DNA of 64,000 bases, from assembly GCF_000757885.1 (NCBI RefSeq), contig NZ_JQCR01000003.1, positions 310,001-374,000 on the forward strand, given 5' to 3'. The notes beneath the pieces were generated by a model. The model had not been told where the DNA came from, searched no databases, and saw nothing but the letters and a program-made list of their open reading frames with translations. The position numbers and the translations under genes were made by a program. Below, in pieces: positions 43,773 through 51,580 of this stretch. This stretch comes from Paenibacillus wynnii. Lineage in GTDB: Bacteria > Bacillota > Bacilli > Paenibacillales > Paenibacillaceae. Position 1 is the first letter of the stretch. Every line of letters begins with the position of its first letter.

Positions 43773-46700
43773 AAATTCAGCGGCTGGAGATTAGCGGTTT
43801 TGGCCGTCTTCGTAATGTAGAGATCGAATTAGGGGATGGGGTAACGGTGCTTTACGGGCGTAATGAGGCGGGCAAAAGTACCATGCTTCAATTCATGCGC
43901 TCTATGCTGTTTGGCATTCCTTCGCGGAGTAATCCGCATGAGAGATATGAGCCGGTTACGGGAGGTCTTCACGGAGGTGTCATGACCGCCGTTGACGGGG
44001 AGGGTGGAAGCTGGAGAATTCACCGTTATAATGCGGGTCCTTCAGGACAGGGCAAGAATGAAAAGCTGACCGTAACCTTAAGCCGTCAGGATGGAACGAT
44101 AGAAGAGCTGGGCCAGACCGAGCTGGAACGAAATTTACTTGGTGGCATCTCACGCACGATGTTCCGTCAATTGTTTGCCGTTACCTTGGACGAGCTTCAG
44201 CAGCTGGGCGCACTCCAATCGGAAGAAATGAGCAGCTATTTATTCCATGCGGGAATGGGCGGCGGCGGTGATATCATGCGCGCGGAGCGGCGACTTCTTG
44301 CGGAGGCCGAAAGGCTGTATAAGCCGCGAGGCAAGCTGCAGGAAGTGGCTAAAATATTGCAGGATATGGAGAAGCTGGAGCTTCAAATTACGGAGAGTCG
44401 ATCTTATTTACCGCGCTACAACGAGAACATTACTGTGCTTGCAGCAACGGAGAATGAACTGTCGGAGTTGGAAATGAGCCGCGTTCATACCAGCATTCGA
44501 CTTAATCGGCTGCGGAAGGCTTTGGAAATTCGTGAAGTTTGGCTGAAATGGAGCGAAGCTCGGCTTGAGCTTACAGAACTGCCGATTCTAGACTCCTTCC
44601 CGCAGGATGCCGTGGCTCGTTGGGAAGGTCTAGAAATAGAAATCAGAAATGCGGATGGGTTAGTTGCCCGATTAGAGCGAAACCAAAGGGAGCTCCTTGC
44701 GGAATTTGAAAAGACTCAGCCTGATGAGCTTCTTACCGCACAAGGGCCGGCAATTGAGAGTCTGGACCGCCGTCGAGGAGGCTATGAGGATCGAAGATTG
44801 GAACGGCAGCGGCTTGTAGGCGAACTTCGGTCGGTACAGGATCATCTGGGGAGGCTACTGCGAACCATCCATACCGATTGGAGCTCTTCCGAGCTGGCTT
44901 CGTTTCCTGGAGCGGCAGTAGACCGTGAAGCTGCGCGGCGTTATGCGGCGACATTTGCGGCTTATGACCGCCGCATGGAGGGATTTGGTGCGGAGCGGCA
45001 TGCTCTGCGCTCGCACCTTGCCGCCTCAGCCGCGGGGCTGCAGGCTGCGGATCGGGCACTGGCGCGGGAGCAAGCCGCAGGTGCAGAGCTGTTCACCGCG
45101 CTGCGTCCCGTAAGCGCGCATGAAACAGCGCAGCTGTGGGATGAGCTGCAGCAGGCCGCCGAACATTGGCGCGAAGGCCTGCTGCGCACGCCGCAGAGCA
45201 GCCGCGGCGGCGAGAGCGAGGCCATGCTGCGCCAGCGCATGGCTTCGCTCTATCGGCGCCTGCTGCTCGCCGGCGCAGCGCTGACGGCGCTGCTGCCGTC
45301 AGCGCTGTGGCTGACCGGTGCGCCGCCGGTCAGCGCCTGGATCGTGCTAGGCCTGCTGGCCGCCGCCGATCTGGCCCTTTGGGCCGGCGTGCTTGCGCAG
45401 CGCCGGCCGTCCCTGTCCCCGCCAGAGCTCGGCGGGGACGGCAGCGCAGCCGAGATGCTTCGGCTGCGGGGGCTGCTGCTCTCCGGCGCTGCGCCGGAGA
45501 GCGACCCAAGCGGCCGACCGGCGCTGCGCCGGTCAACCGCCAACCCAACCGCCGCCAGCCCTGATGCAAGCGGGCTGGAGGCGGGTATGAAGGATCTCCG
45601 CAAGCTAATGGATGCTTGGGGAGCCTGGCAGCAACGCTTGGTGAAGCTTACGCAGGACCGCGATGCTGCCCGAACAGAATTGGAGTCCTTGACCGGGCAG
45701 GAAAAGGTGCTTGCGGACGAGCTGGACCAAGCGGAGAGATCCTTTCAAGACACTGCTGCGCGATATGAACAATGGCTGCAGGAGCATAACCTGCCTGACG
45801 GGTTATCGCCTGAAGGGCTGCCTGATATATTCAGCACTGTAGAACAAGGTAATGAATTGCTGCGCCAGGAAAGCAAATTATCGCATCGATTGAAGGAGCT
45901 GGAGCAGGAGTGTACGGTCTTCGAAGAGGAGTGCCGGGCTCTGGCTATTCAATGTGGAACAGAAATAGATCCCATAACACGTCTTAGTTGGCTAGAGGCA
46001 CGTAAGAACGAGTGGGATCAGATGAAGGCGAGAATGCTGCGCCGTGAAAGTCTGACCCTAAGCTTGATTAAAGTAGAAGATGAACTAGTCGAGAGCCGCC
46101 GGGAGCTTGAGGAATTGAAAGTACGATGCAGGGACTTACTAATTGAAGGGGAGGCCGTGAACGGGGAAGACTTCCTGCGTCGAGCGGCTACTGCCCAGCA
46201 ACGTATAGAGTTAATCAAGTCTATCAGGCAATGGGAGATTGCCATGTTCGGCGGTCTCGATGCCGAGGGGACAGAAGAAGTCCTGAAGCTTCTGGATCAT
46301 ATGGATTCTTCAGTACTGAATGAAGAATATCTAATACTGGAGACTGCTGCAGTGGAGGAAGAGCAAAGACGGAACCGTCTTCTGGAGCAGCGGGGAAAGC
46401 TCCTCCAGGAACAAGCAAACCTGAAGGAGCGCTGCCTCGAAGATTCCCCGCTTCAGCGCTTGGAGGAGCAGCGCGCTGCACTAAGGGACCTTGCGGAGCA
46501 ATATGCGATTACTGTTCTAGCAGCCGAATTAATAGGTAGAACCCGCCGGATTTATGAGCAGGAGAAGCAACCACAGGTATTACTGCTCGCATCCGCTTAT
46601 TTTGAGCACTTGACTGAAGGGGAATATCGGCGGGTCGTAATGACACTAGGACACAAGGTACTCAAAGCAGAGCACAGGGATGCTGGCTTAGTGGACAGCG

Positions 46701-46960
46701 GTCTGCTCAGCAGAGGAACCGCAGAGCAGTTGTATCTGGCTCTAAGACTGGCTCTAGCGGAGACGATGACGCATCAGGCTCCTTTACCACTGCTGTTTGA
46801 CGATTTATTCGTTAACTTTGATGAGCAACGGCTGCATGCAGCCCTTTCATTACTCGGCAAATTATCCGTTTCCAGGCAGGTTGTGATGATGACCTGCCAT
46901 CGGCATGTTGCTGAAGCGGCAGCCGCGTTGATTCCTGCTGCAAAGATTATTTCCGTGTAG
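43769..46960 (+). CDS. yhaN: YhaN-like SMC/Rad50-type AAA ATPase
   Basis: 1063 residues. Walker A YGRNEAGKST is at about residue 29-38; the C-terminal lobe has the signature LSRGTAEQLYLALRLALAE and Walker B LPLLFDDLFVNFD. Long coiled coils lie between. Two hydrophobic helices near the middle (LLLAGAALTALLPSALWL and AWIVLGLLAAADLALWAGVL) form the membrane hairpin known for YhaN. It is the ATPase partner of YhaO. Bases about 44900-45600 are far more GC-rich than the rest of the gene. Confidence 0.91.
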   Translation: MKIQRLEISGFGRLRNVEIELGDGVTVLYGRNEAGKSTMLQFMRSMLFGIPSRSNPHERYEPVTGGLHGGVMTAVDGEGGSWRIHRYNAGPSGQGKNEKLTVTLSRQDGTIEELGQTELERNLLGGISRTMFRQLFAVTLDELQQLGALQSEEMSSYLFHAGMGGGGDIMRAERRLLAEAERLYKPRGKLQEVAKILQDMEKLELQITESRSYLPRYNENITVLAATENELSELEMSRVHTSIRLNRLRKALEIREVWLKWSEARLELTELPILDSFPQDAVARWEGLEIEIRNADGLVARLERNQRELLAEFEKTQPDELLTAQGPAIESLDRRRGGYEDRRLERQRLVGELRSVQDHLGRLLRTIHTDWSSSELASFPGAAVDREAARRYAATFAAYDRRMEGFGAERHALRSHLAASAAGLQAADRALAREQAAGAELFTALRPVSAHETAQLWDELQQAAEHWREGLLRTPQSSRGGESEAMLRQRMASLYRRLLLAGAALTALLPSALWLTGAPPVSAWIVLGLLAAADLALWAGVLAQRRPSLSPPELGGDGSAAEMLRLRGLLLSGAAPESDPSGRPALRRSTANPTAASPDASGLEAGMKDLRKLMDAWGAWQQRLVKLTQDRDAARTELESLTGQEKVLADELDQAERSFQDTAARYEQWLQEHNLPDGLSPEGLPDIFSTVEQGNELLRQESKLSHRLKELEQECTVFEEECRALAIQCGTEIDPITRLSWLEARKNEWDQMKARMLRRESLTLSLIKVEDELVESRRELEELKVRCRDLLIEGEAVNGEDFLRRAATAQQRIELIKSIRQWEIAMFGGLDAEGTEEVLKLLDHMDSSVLNEEYLILETAAVEEEQRRNRLLEQRGKLLQEQANLKERCLEDSPLQRLEEQRAALRDLAEQYAITVLAAELIGRTRRIYEQEKQPQVLLLASAYFEHLTEGEYRRVVMTLGHKVLKAEHRDAGLVDSGLLSRGTAEQLYLALRLALAETMTHQAPLPLLFDDLFVNFDEQRLHAALSLLGKLSVSRQVVMMTCHRHVAEAAAALIPAAKIISV

Positions 46961-48062
46961 TTCGTGTTACAGGTTTAGCATGTAGGTAAATATGGCCACT
47001 ATCTTTAGAGTCATTTTTATTTTTAGGGGGAGGGGTCATCGGACTGAGGATTAGCTTATATACCCACACAATGGATAACCCTCCAAATATTGGGTAGAAC
47101 AGGGATAGCAGTGAACTGAAGCCAAATTGGCTCAGGGCATAACAGATGATCATCACGCCCGGTGTGATAAGCTTTGGTGCAATGGCCAAATGCTGTTTAA
47201 GCTGTACCGTGACCCCATAAATGTCAGCAACAAAGGTACTGAAAATTTCTAGGGAAATAAGCAGTAAGTATACGATCTGTACAATACTGCCCAATTGAAA
47301 AGCAATGCTGCCCATTGGAATCTCAAATTGTAGGATCCCAGGCATTTGTGAACTCATCGCGAAATGTGCAGTCAACAACATAAAACCAATACCAGCACCA
47401 CCGAGGATTCCACCCCATTTGAGTGCTCTGACATCCTTGGTATGGCGTGCAAGGGGAACCAGTACAGCCTGAGCCATCCCTAGATTAAAGGCAGTGTACA
47501 GTATTGGTGATAACCAGGCCCGAATCGGGCTACGTTCTGTATCAAGCCATAAGAAATGTCCTGCTTCAGGTATTTTAAGGGTATTAATCACGATGATGAT
47601 TGATAGGGTAAGCATCAGCGGTACAACCGTACTGTTTATTTGCATAATGCCGGAAATCCCTCGTCTTAAAAGAAAATAAGATCCTACGATTGTCAGCAGC
47701 AGCCCGGTTTGATAATGGAGTCCAAGATGCTCTTCGAAGATAGCTCCTGCCCCTGCCAGCATGATACTGTTGACACCAATTAAAATGATAAGTGTAAAGA
47801 GACTTATAAGGCTTCCGGCATAATCTCCGAATAGATGCCGATTGAAGTCTTCATAGGATTCGGCTTTGATTCGCTGTGCGATGATCATCATTTTGGTGCC
47901 TAACCACATAAATAGCATCGTGGATACCAGAATGGTCAGCATTGCCCAGCGGCCGTATTGAGTAAAAAACTGAAGAATCTCCTGTCCTGTAGCAAAACCG
48001 GCACCGACTATTGTGCCAATATAAGTGAAAGCAATCTGTAAAGTGCGGACCTTTGTTTTCAT
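46947..48062 (-). CDS. YkvI family membrane protein (APC-like transporter)
   Basis: 371 residues with about ten predicted helices. The opening QIAFTYIGTIVGAGFATGQEILQFFTQYG has the Gly-rich unwound first helix of APC/LeuT-fold transporters and matches Bacillus YkvI; substrate unknown. ATG at 48062 with GGGAG nine bases upstream; the frame extends upstream without a good start. The last 14 bases overlap the end of yhaN tail to tail. Confidence 0.87.
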   Translation of the reverse strand: MKTKVRTLQIAFTYIGTIVGAGFATGQEILQFFTQYGRWAMLTILVSTMLFMWLGTKMMIIAQRIKAESYEDFNRHLFGDYAGSLISLFTLIILIGVNSIMLAGAGAIFEEHLGLHYQTGLLLTIVGSYFLLRRGISGIMQINSTVVPLMLTLSIIIVINTLKIPEAGHFLWLDTERSPIRAWLSPILYTAFNLGMAQAVLVPLARHTKDVRALKWGGILGGAGIGFMLLTAHFAMSSQMPGILQFEIPMGSIAFQLGSIVQIVYLLLISLEIFSTFVADIYGVTVQLKQHLAIAPKLITPGVMIICYALSQFGFSSLLSLFYPIFGGLSIVWVYKLILSPMTPPPKNKNDSKDSGHIYLHAKPVTRTTRK

Positions 48063-48148
48063 TTCATGGATCTCCCTCCGTGTGTCTTTAGCAGGATTGC
48101 CTTGTGCAGTCCATATAGTACAGGTTATGATGAGGAACAGAAGGACAT

Positions 48149-48198
48149 GACTTCCGCCTGTCCCTGACTGTGGGTATTTATTACAGCGGAAGGTCTGC
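48149..48198 (+). promoter_or_regulatory. Possible leader hairpin upstream of xpt
   Basis: GACTTCCGC (48149-48157) and GCGGAAGGTC (48184-48193) are inverted and could pair. The purine-riboswitch core expected for many xpt genes is not present. Confidence 0.3.
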
Positions 48199-48227
48199 AA
48201 TTATAAAGGTATTGGAGGTTCGAAATC

Positions 48228-48800
48228 ATGGAAGTATTGAAGCAGCGGATTTTGGAAGAGGGTATCGTCATTTCGGATCAGGTATTGAAACTGGATGCTC
48301 TGCTGAATCATCAGGTTGATCCCCAGTTGACGATGGATATGGGACGGGAGTTTGCTGAGCGATTTGCGGATAGTGGGGTTACCCGTATTGTTACCGTGGA
48401 GTCTTCGGGTATTGCCGTAGCATTTGCCACCGCGTTTGTAATGAATGTGCCGCTGGTATTTGCACGCCGCAAGAAGACTTTGCTCGCTGATCCAGATGCA
48501 TTGTGCGAGAGAGTACCTTCCTTCACCAAAGGTATTGTTACCGACATTATGTTATCACGCCAGTTTATAGGGCCAGAGGATAAGATCTTGTTCATAGATG
48601 ATATTATAGCGAACGGTGATGCAGCACGCGGGCTAATTAAGATCATTCAACGCTCAGGGGCTGAGCTTGTGGGGTTGGGCGTAGTTGTTGAAAAGAGCTT
48701 TCAAGCAGGTGCCCGTACAATCAGAGAGCAAGGCATTCGTTTGGAGTCTTTGGTTAGAATTATGTCTCTAAGTGAAGGTAAGATTGTTTTTGACGATTAA
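48228..48800 (+). CDS. xpt: Xanthine phosphoribosyltransferase
   Basis: 190 residues, normal length. It salvages xanthine with PRPP to give XMP. The PRPP site ILFIDDIIANGDAARG is conserved, with TVESSGIAVAFATA and ARRKKTLL nearby. ATG with GGAGG nine bases upstream. The usual partner pbuX (xanthine permease) does not follow, and no guanine riboswitch precedes it. Confidence 0.95.
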   Translation: MEVLKQRILEEGIVISDQVLKLDALLNHQVDPQLTMDMGREFAERFADSGVTRIVTVESSGIAVAFATAFVMNVPLVFARRKKTLLADPDALCERVPSFTKGIVTDIMLSRQFIGPEDKILFIDDIIANGDAARGLIKIIQRSGAELVGLGVVVEKSFQAGARTIREQGIRLESLVRIMSLSEGKIVFDD

Positions 48801-48832
48801 GAGGGAAATGTACCCAATTTTGAAACAACTGC

Positions 48833-48861
48833 TTTTCACCCTCTGAGTTTTCCTTTATAAT
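48833..48861 (+). promoter_or_regulatory. Promoter of the 105-residue gene
   Basis: TTTTCA (48833-48838), a 17-base spacer and TATAAT (48856-48861). Confidence 0.6.
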
Positions 48862-48892
48862 AAAAAATAGACATAGGAGAGGAGGCGTCACA

Positions 48893-49210
48893 ATGGGGAA
48901 AGAACCGGTGACAGAGCAATTTTTTATTGATAAATTAACCGAGGCTAAGGATCACTTCGAGCGCGCTTTGGATTGCAAACATACGGAGTTTGATGATCTT
49001 TATCCCTATATGATTGAACATCCTCAGTTTTTTTGGTACAAACGCTATGTAGCCTGGTCAGAGTTGCTGACCATCAAAGGGCTTTGTGAGGAGCTGTCCT
49101 ACTCCTGGAGGGAGAAGTTTACAGCCAAGCAAGTGGAGTATCTTGAAACACGAGTGATGTCTGCTAAAGTTCTCGACTTTTGGTTTGAGAAGAATGAAGC
49201 GCTGATATAG
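48893..49210 (+). CDS. Hypothetical protein (105 aa)
   Basis: Soluble, helical, acidic protein starting MGKEPVTEQFFIDKLTEAKDHFE and rich in aromatics in the middle (HPQFFWYKRYVAWSELL). Good ribosome site (GGAGAGGAGG) and its own sigma-A-type promoter and terminators, so it is clearly expressed as a single gene. No cysteines pairs, membrane segment or known domain seen. Function unknown. Confidence 0.78.
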   Translation: MGKEPVTEQFFIDKLTEAKDHFERALDCKHTEFDDLYPYMIEHPQFFWYKRYVAWSELLTIKGLCEELSYSWREKFTAKQVEYLETRVMSAKVLDFWFEKNEALI

Positions 49211-49221
49211 GTGAATTGGAT

Positions 49222-49290
49222 GAGAGAGGCATAATCTCTTTTTATTGCTTACATGAGACCCAATGATTTATCATTGTGGTCTTTTTTATA
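49222..49290 (+). terminator. Tandem terminators
   Basis: AGAGA/TCTCT followed by TTTTATT (49222-49246), then GAGACC-AATGAT paired with ATCATT-GGTC followed by TTTTTT (49255-49288). Confidence 0.8.
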
Positions 49291-49363
49291 CTCTGTGTGT
49301 CCGGCTCCTGGTTTTTCTTTGGATAGGAAATGGACATAGTATGAAGGAAGGGGGATATAGAGG

Positions 49364-49579
49364 ATGATTAGTGATGAACAACTGAATGAATACCGAATCT
49401 CAGGGGAGAAAATTCGTGTGGTACGTGACGGATTGGAAAGTAATGATATTAAGGGGATTGTACTGGCCTGGGACGAAACTCAAGTCATGATCCGCCGCCC
49501 GAACCGTCGGGTGGTGAAGCTGGACCGGAATTATATCTTCCAGCCTTTTACTGAACCTAGGGCAGATGTCTTGTCCTAA
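49364..49579 (+). CDS. Hypothetical protein (71 aa), Sm/SH3-like pattern
   Basis: Starts MISDEQLNEYRISGEKIRVV; the second half alternates short strands (IKGIVLAWDETQVMIRRPNRRVVKLDRNYIFQP). That strand pattern with many arginines is like small Sm-fold or SH3-like barrels, so nucleic-acid contact is conceivable, but no family is recognised. ATG with AAGGAAGGGGG upstream. Followed by a strong terminator. Confidence 0.72.
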   Translation: MISDEQLNEYRISGEKIRVVRDGLESNDIKGIVLAWDETQVMIRRPNRRVVKLDRNYIFQPFTEPRADVLS

Positions 49580-49599
49580 GACAGTCTATATTACATCGA

Positions 49600-49642
49600 T
49601 AAAAAAGCTCCCCGCTCATAGCAAAATGAGTAGGGAGCCTTA
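49600..49642 (+). terminator. Bidirectional terminator
   Basis: AAGCTCCC-GCTCAT pairs with ATGAGT-GGGAGC, with six A on one side and TTATTT on the other, between converging genes. Confidence 0.85.
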
Positions 49643-49658
49643 TTTGTCTTACGGAGCT

Positions 49659-50105
49659 TTAGAGGATCATTGCCAGCTGTTCCGCATGTTCCTCACGGTT
49701 GAGGACGGAAAATTCAGTGGCGAGGCCTAGATAGGCACGCATTCGCAGCATCATTTCACGGCGAAAGCCCGGCCACAAAATATTAAGTTCACCAGGGCAT
49801 TCTCTGCAATGGTACCGGGCGACTACGCCTTGTACATCCTGAAGAATAGTAACGATTCTTAGATCATGAAGCTCCAGCTCACGCTTGACCTCCTTCAGCA
49901 TTAATGACGTCTTCTTGGCTCCGGTGGATACCAGTTCCATATATAGCTGTGGTGTCTTGAACAGACCACTCTTACCGATGACACGGCAATCACGCTCAAA
50001 GACTTTATGAATGAAAGTTAGCAGCAGGTAGCTTCTTACGAGTGACAGTTCTTCTTGAGTTATATCCCTTGCTGCGTCTTGAGTAGATATCTTAGTAGTC
50101 GCCAT
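49659..50105 (-). CDS. Hypothetical protein (148 aa) with CxxC
   Basis: Soluble protein starting MATTKISTQDAARDITQEEL; GAGGTG six bases upstream fixes the ATG at 50105. It has a helical first half (SLVRSYLLLTFIHKVFERDCRVI), then a short Cys pair in HCRECPGELNILWPGFRREMMLRMRAYLG that might hold a metal only if paired with other ligands. No known domain. Function unknown; monocistronic with a terminator. Confidence 0.75.
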   Translation of the reverse strand: MATTKISTQDAARDITQEELSLVRSYLLLTFIHKVFERDCRVIGKSGLFKTPQLYMELVSTGAKKTSLMLKEVKRELELHDLRIVTILQDVQGVVARYHCRECPGELNILWPGFRREMMLRMRAYLGLATEFSVLNREEHAEQLAMIL

Positions 50106-50219
50106 ATAAATCACCTCATTTATAGGATGCGAACCTTTGTTCTCATTATAACCCAAACCGAACTATGATAGCAATATTTATGCAGAAAATAAACTGAATT
50201 AACAAAATTCAAAAAAATG

Positions 50220-50248
50220 TTGACGATTATTTTTCAGCATGGTATGAT
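50220..50248 (+). promoter_or_regulatory. tRNA-Leu promoter
   Basis: TTGACG (50220-50225), a 17-base spacer and TATGAT (50243-50248), 38 bases before the tRNA. Confidence 0.75.
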
Positions 50249-50285
50249 CTATCTTGTGACCGCGAGAGCGGAATCATCATAATAT

Positions 50286-50369
50286 GCGGTCGTGGCGGAA
50301 TTGGCAGACGCGCACGGTTCAGGTCCGTGTGGTAGCAATACCGTGGAGGTTCGAGTCCTCTCGACCGCA
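50286..50369 (+). tRNA. tRNA-Leu (anticodon CAG)
   Basis: 84 bases in class II form. Acceptor arms GCGGTCG and CGACCGC pair fully, discriminator A, D-loop GGCGGAATTGGCAGAC, anticodon loop TTCAGGT giving CAG (reads CUG), a long variable arm and T-arm GGTTCGAGTCC. CCA is not encoded. Stand-alone gene with its own promoter and terminator. Confidence 0.95.
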
Positions 50370-50378
50370 TAATAAGTG

Positions 50379-50418
50379 AAAGCACCTATCGATTCTAATC
50401 GGTAGGTGCTTTTTTTTG
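50379..50418 (+). terminator. tRNA-Leu terminator
   Basis: AAAGCACCTA-CGAT pairs with ATCG-TAGGTGCTTT, followed by eight T. It also lies just past the converging AraC gene. Confidence 0.92.
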
Positions 50419-50459
50419 CGTTGTCATATGGATACCGCAACATCATCCTCGGAGTGCCG

Positions 50460-51314
50460 TCACTTATAGAAAAGTAGTCGTTTGGAGTAGGCATTTCTGA
50501 ACTCAGTCGCTGTTAACCCTACAATTTTCTTAAAGGATTTCATGAAATTATGGCAATCCTTGTAGCCTAGCTGTGAGGCGATTTCATTGATGTTTTGATT
50601 GGTGTCGGTAAGTATAAATTTGGCCATCTCCATCTTTTGCTGCAGAATGTATTGCTTCAACGACACACCGGAGATGGTCGTGAACAGATGGGAGAGATAC
50701 TTTTCGTTATAACCAAAATAATCGGCCAACTCTGAGACCTTTATCTGCTCATGCTGATTCCATTTAATATGATCCACAATATCATTATAGAGCTGCTCCT
50801 GTTTGGATCGTTTGAGTGAACTGAGCCGGGAGGAAGTAAGCTGGTTATGGAGTTCACATAGGATCACCGTTGACATGTAATCGTTAAGTGTTTTCTCATT
50901 ATAGCAGCGGACTGAATCCTGAAGCTGTTTCATCATTACGATGATCTTCTCAACATTGTTGAGCTTCCCTCGCTGCGGAATAACAATTAGACCCGGCTTA
51001 TTAACGGGAGCTGTATTGGAGATTTCAACCACTTTGAGTGCCTGTTTGGAGTGAAAATGCAGCCAATAAAAACTGCAATTAGAAGCTTTGTAGCCGTGCT
51101 GATTCGTTAACGGTGGGAGAAGCAGGAACTCGCCTTTATTCACCACAAAGTGGTTATTATCCCCAGCAATATACAAGGTACCTTCAGTAACAACGATTAG
51201 TTCATAATCCTGCAAAGATCGGGAGAGATGAATCCATTCCGGAGACGGGGCAATAAACTTACCTGTAATCTCCATGGTGAGAGGTGTGTCAACTAGAAGC
51301 TCATAAGCGATCAT
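50460..51314 (-). CDS. AraC family transcriptional regulator
   Basis: 284 residues. The N-terminal part is a cupin sugar-binding domain (ELIVVTEGTLYIAGDNNHFVVNKGEFLLLPP), the C-terminal 100 residues two helix-turn-helix motifs (VSELADYFGYNEKYLSHLF and INEIASQLGYKDCHNFMKSFKKIVG). It is divergent from the GH127 and sugar-ABC genes, so it most likely controls them in response to the imported sugar. ATG 51314 with GGTGG ten bases upstream. Confidence 0.92.
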   Translation of the reverse strand: MIAYELLVDTPLTMEITGKFIAPSPEWIHLSRSLQDYELIVVTEGTLYIAGDNNHFVVNKGEFLLLPPLTNQHGYKASNCSFYWLHFHSKQALKVVEISNTAPVNKPGLIVIPQRGKLNNVEKIIVMMKQLQDSVRCYNEKTLNDYMSTVILCELHNQLTSSRLSSLKRSKQEQLYNDIVDHIKWNQHEQIKVSELADYFGYNEKYLSHLFTTISGVSLKQYILQQKMEMAKFILTDTNQNINEIASQLGYKDCHNFMKSFKKIVGLTATEFRNAYSKRLLFYK

Positions 51315-51386
51315 TGTGATTATTCCACCACCTTTTCTAACCTTTTTACACACAGTAAGCTTAATCACTCACCATAAAAATAACAT

Positions 51387-51400
51387 AGTAAGCGTTAACA
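51387..51400 (+). promoter_or_regulatory. Candidate cre (CcpA) site
   Basis: AGTAAGCGTTAACA matches the TGWAANCGNTNWCA consensus at 13 of 14 positions. It lies in the 266-base divergent control region of the AraC and GH127 genes, consistent with catabolite repression. Confidence 0.6.
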
Positions 51401-51580
51401 ATCTATATATTAATTGACTTTATTGAAATACGGGTTAGAACGGGTACGTGAAAATTAATACTAACCTTTTAACACATATTCGAACTTTGAACTATTTATT
51501 CTATATATAAAAGGGCGTAAGCTTAAAACAAGCCGGGGGTGATTACTAACAACACTGTATCGGAGACTGGAGAATCAGAC

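Noticed and set aside
44733-45603. Several long frames on both strands inside yhaN
   Set aside because: High GC removes stop codons by chance; products are Ala/Arg/Pro-rich, and the YhaN frame is continuous with conserved motifs on both sides.
48063-48227. Purine riboswitch upstream of xpt
   Set aside because: None of the conserved guanine-aptamer core sequences is present.
50249-50494. 81-residue minus-strand frame covering the tRNA
   Set aside because: It reads through tRNA-Leu and its terminator, and so is not coding.
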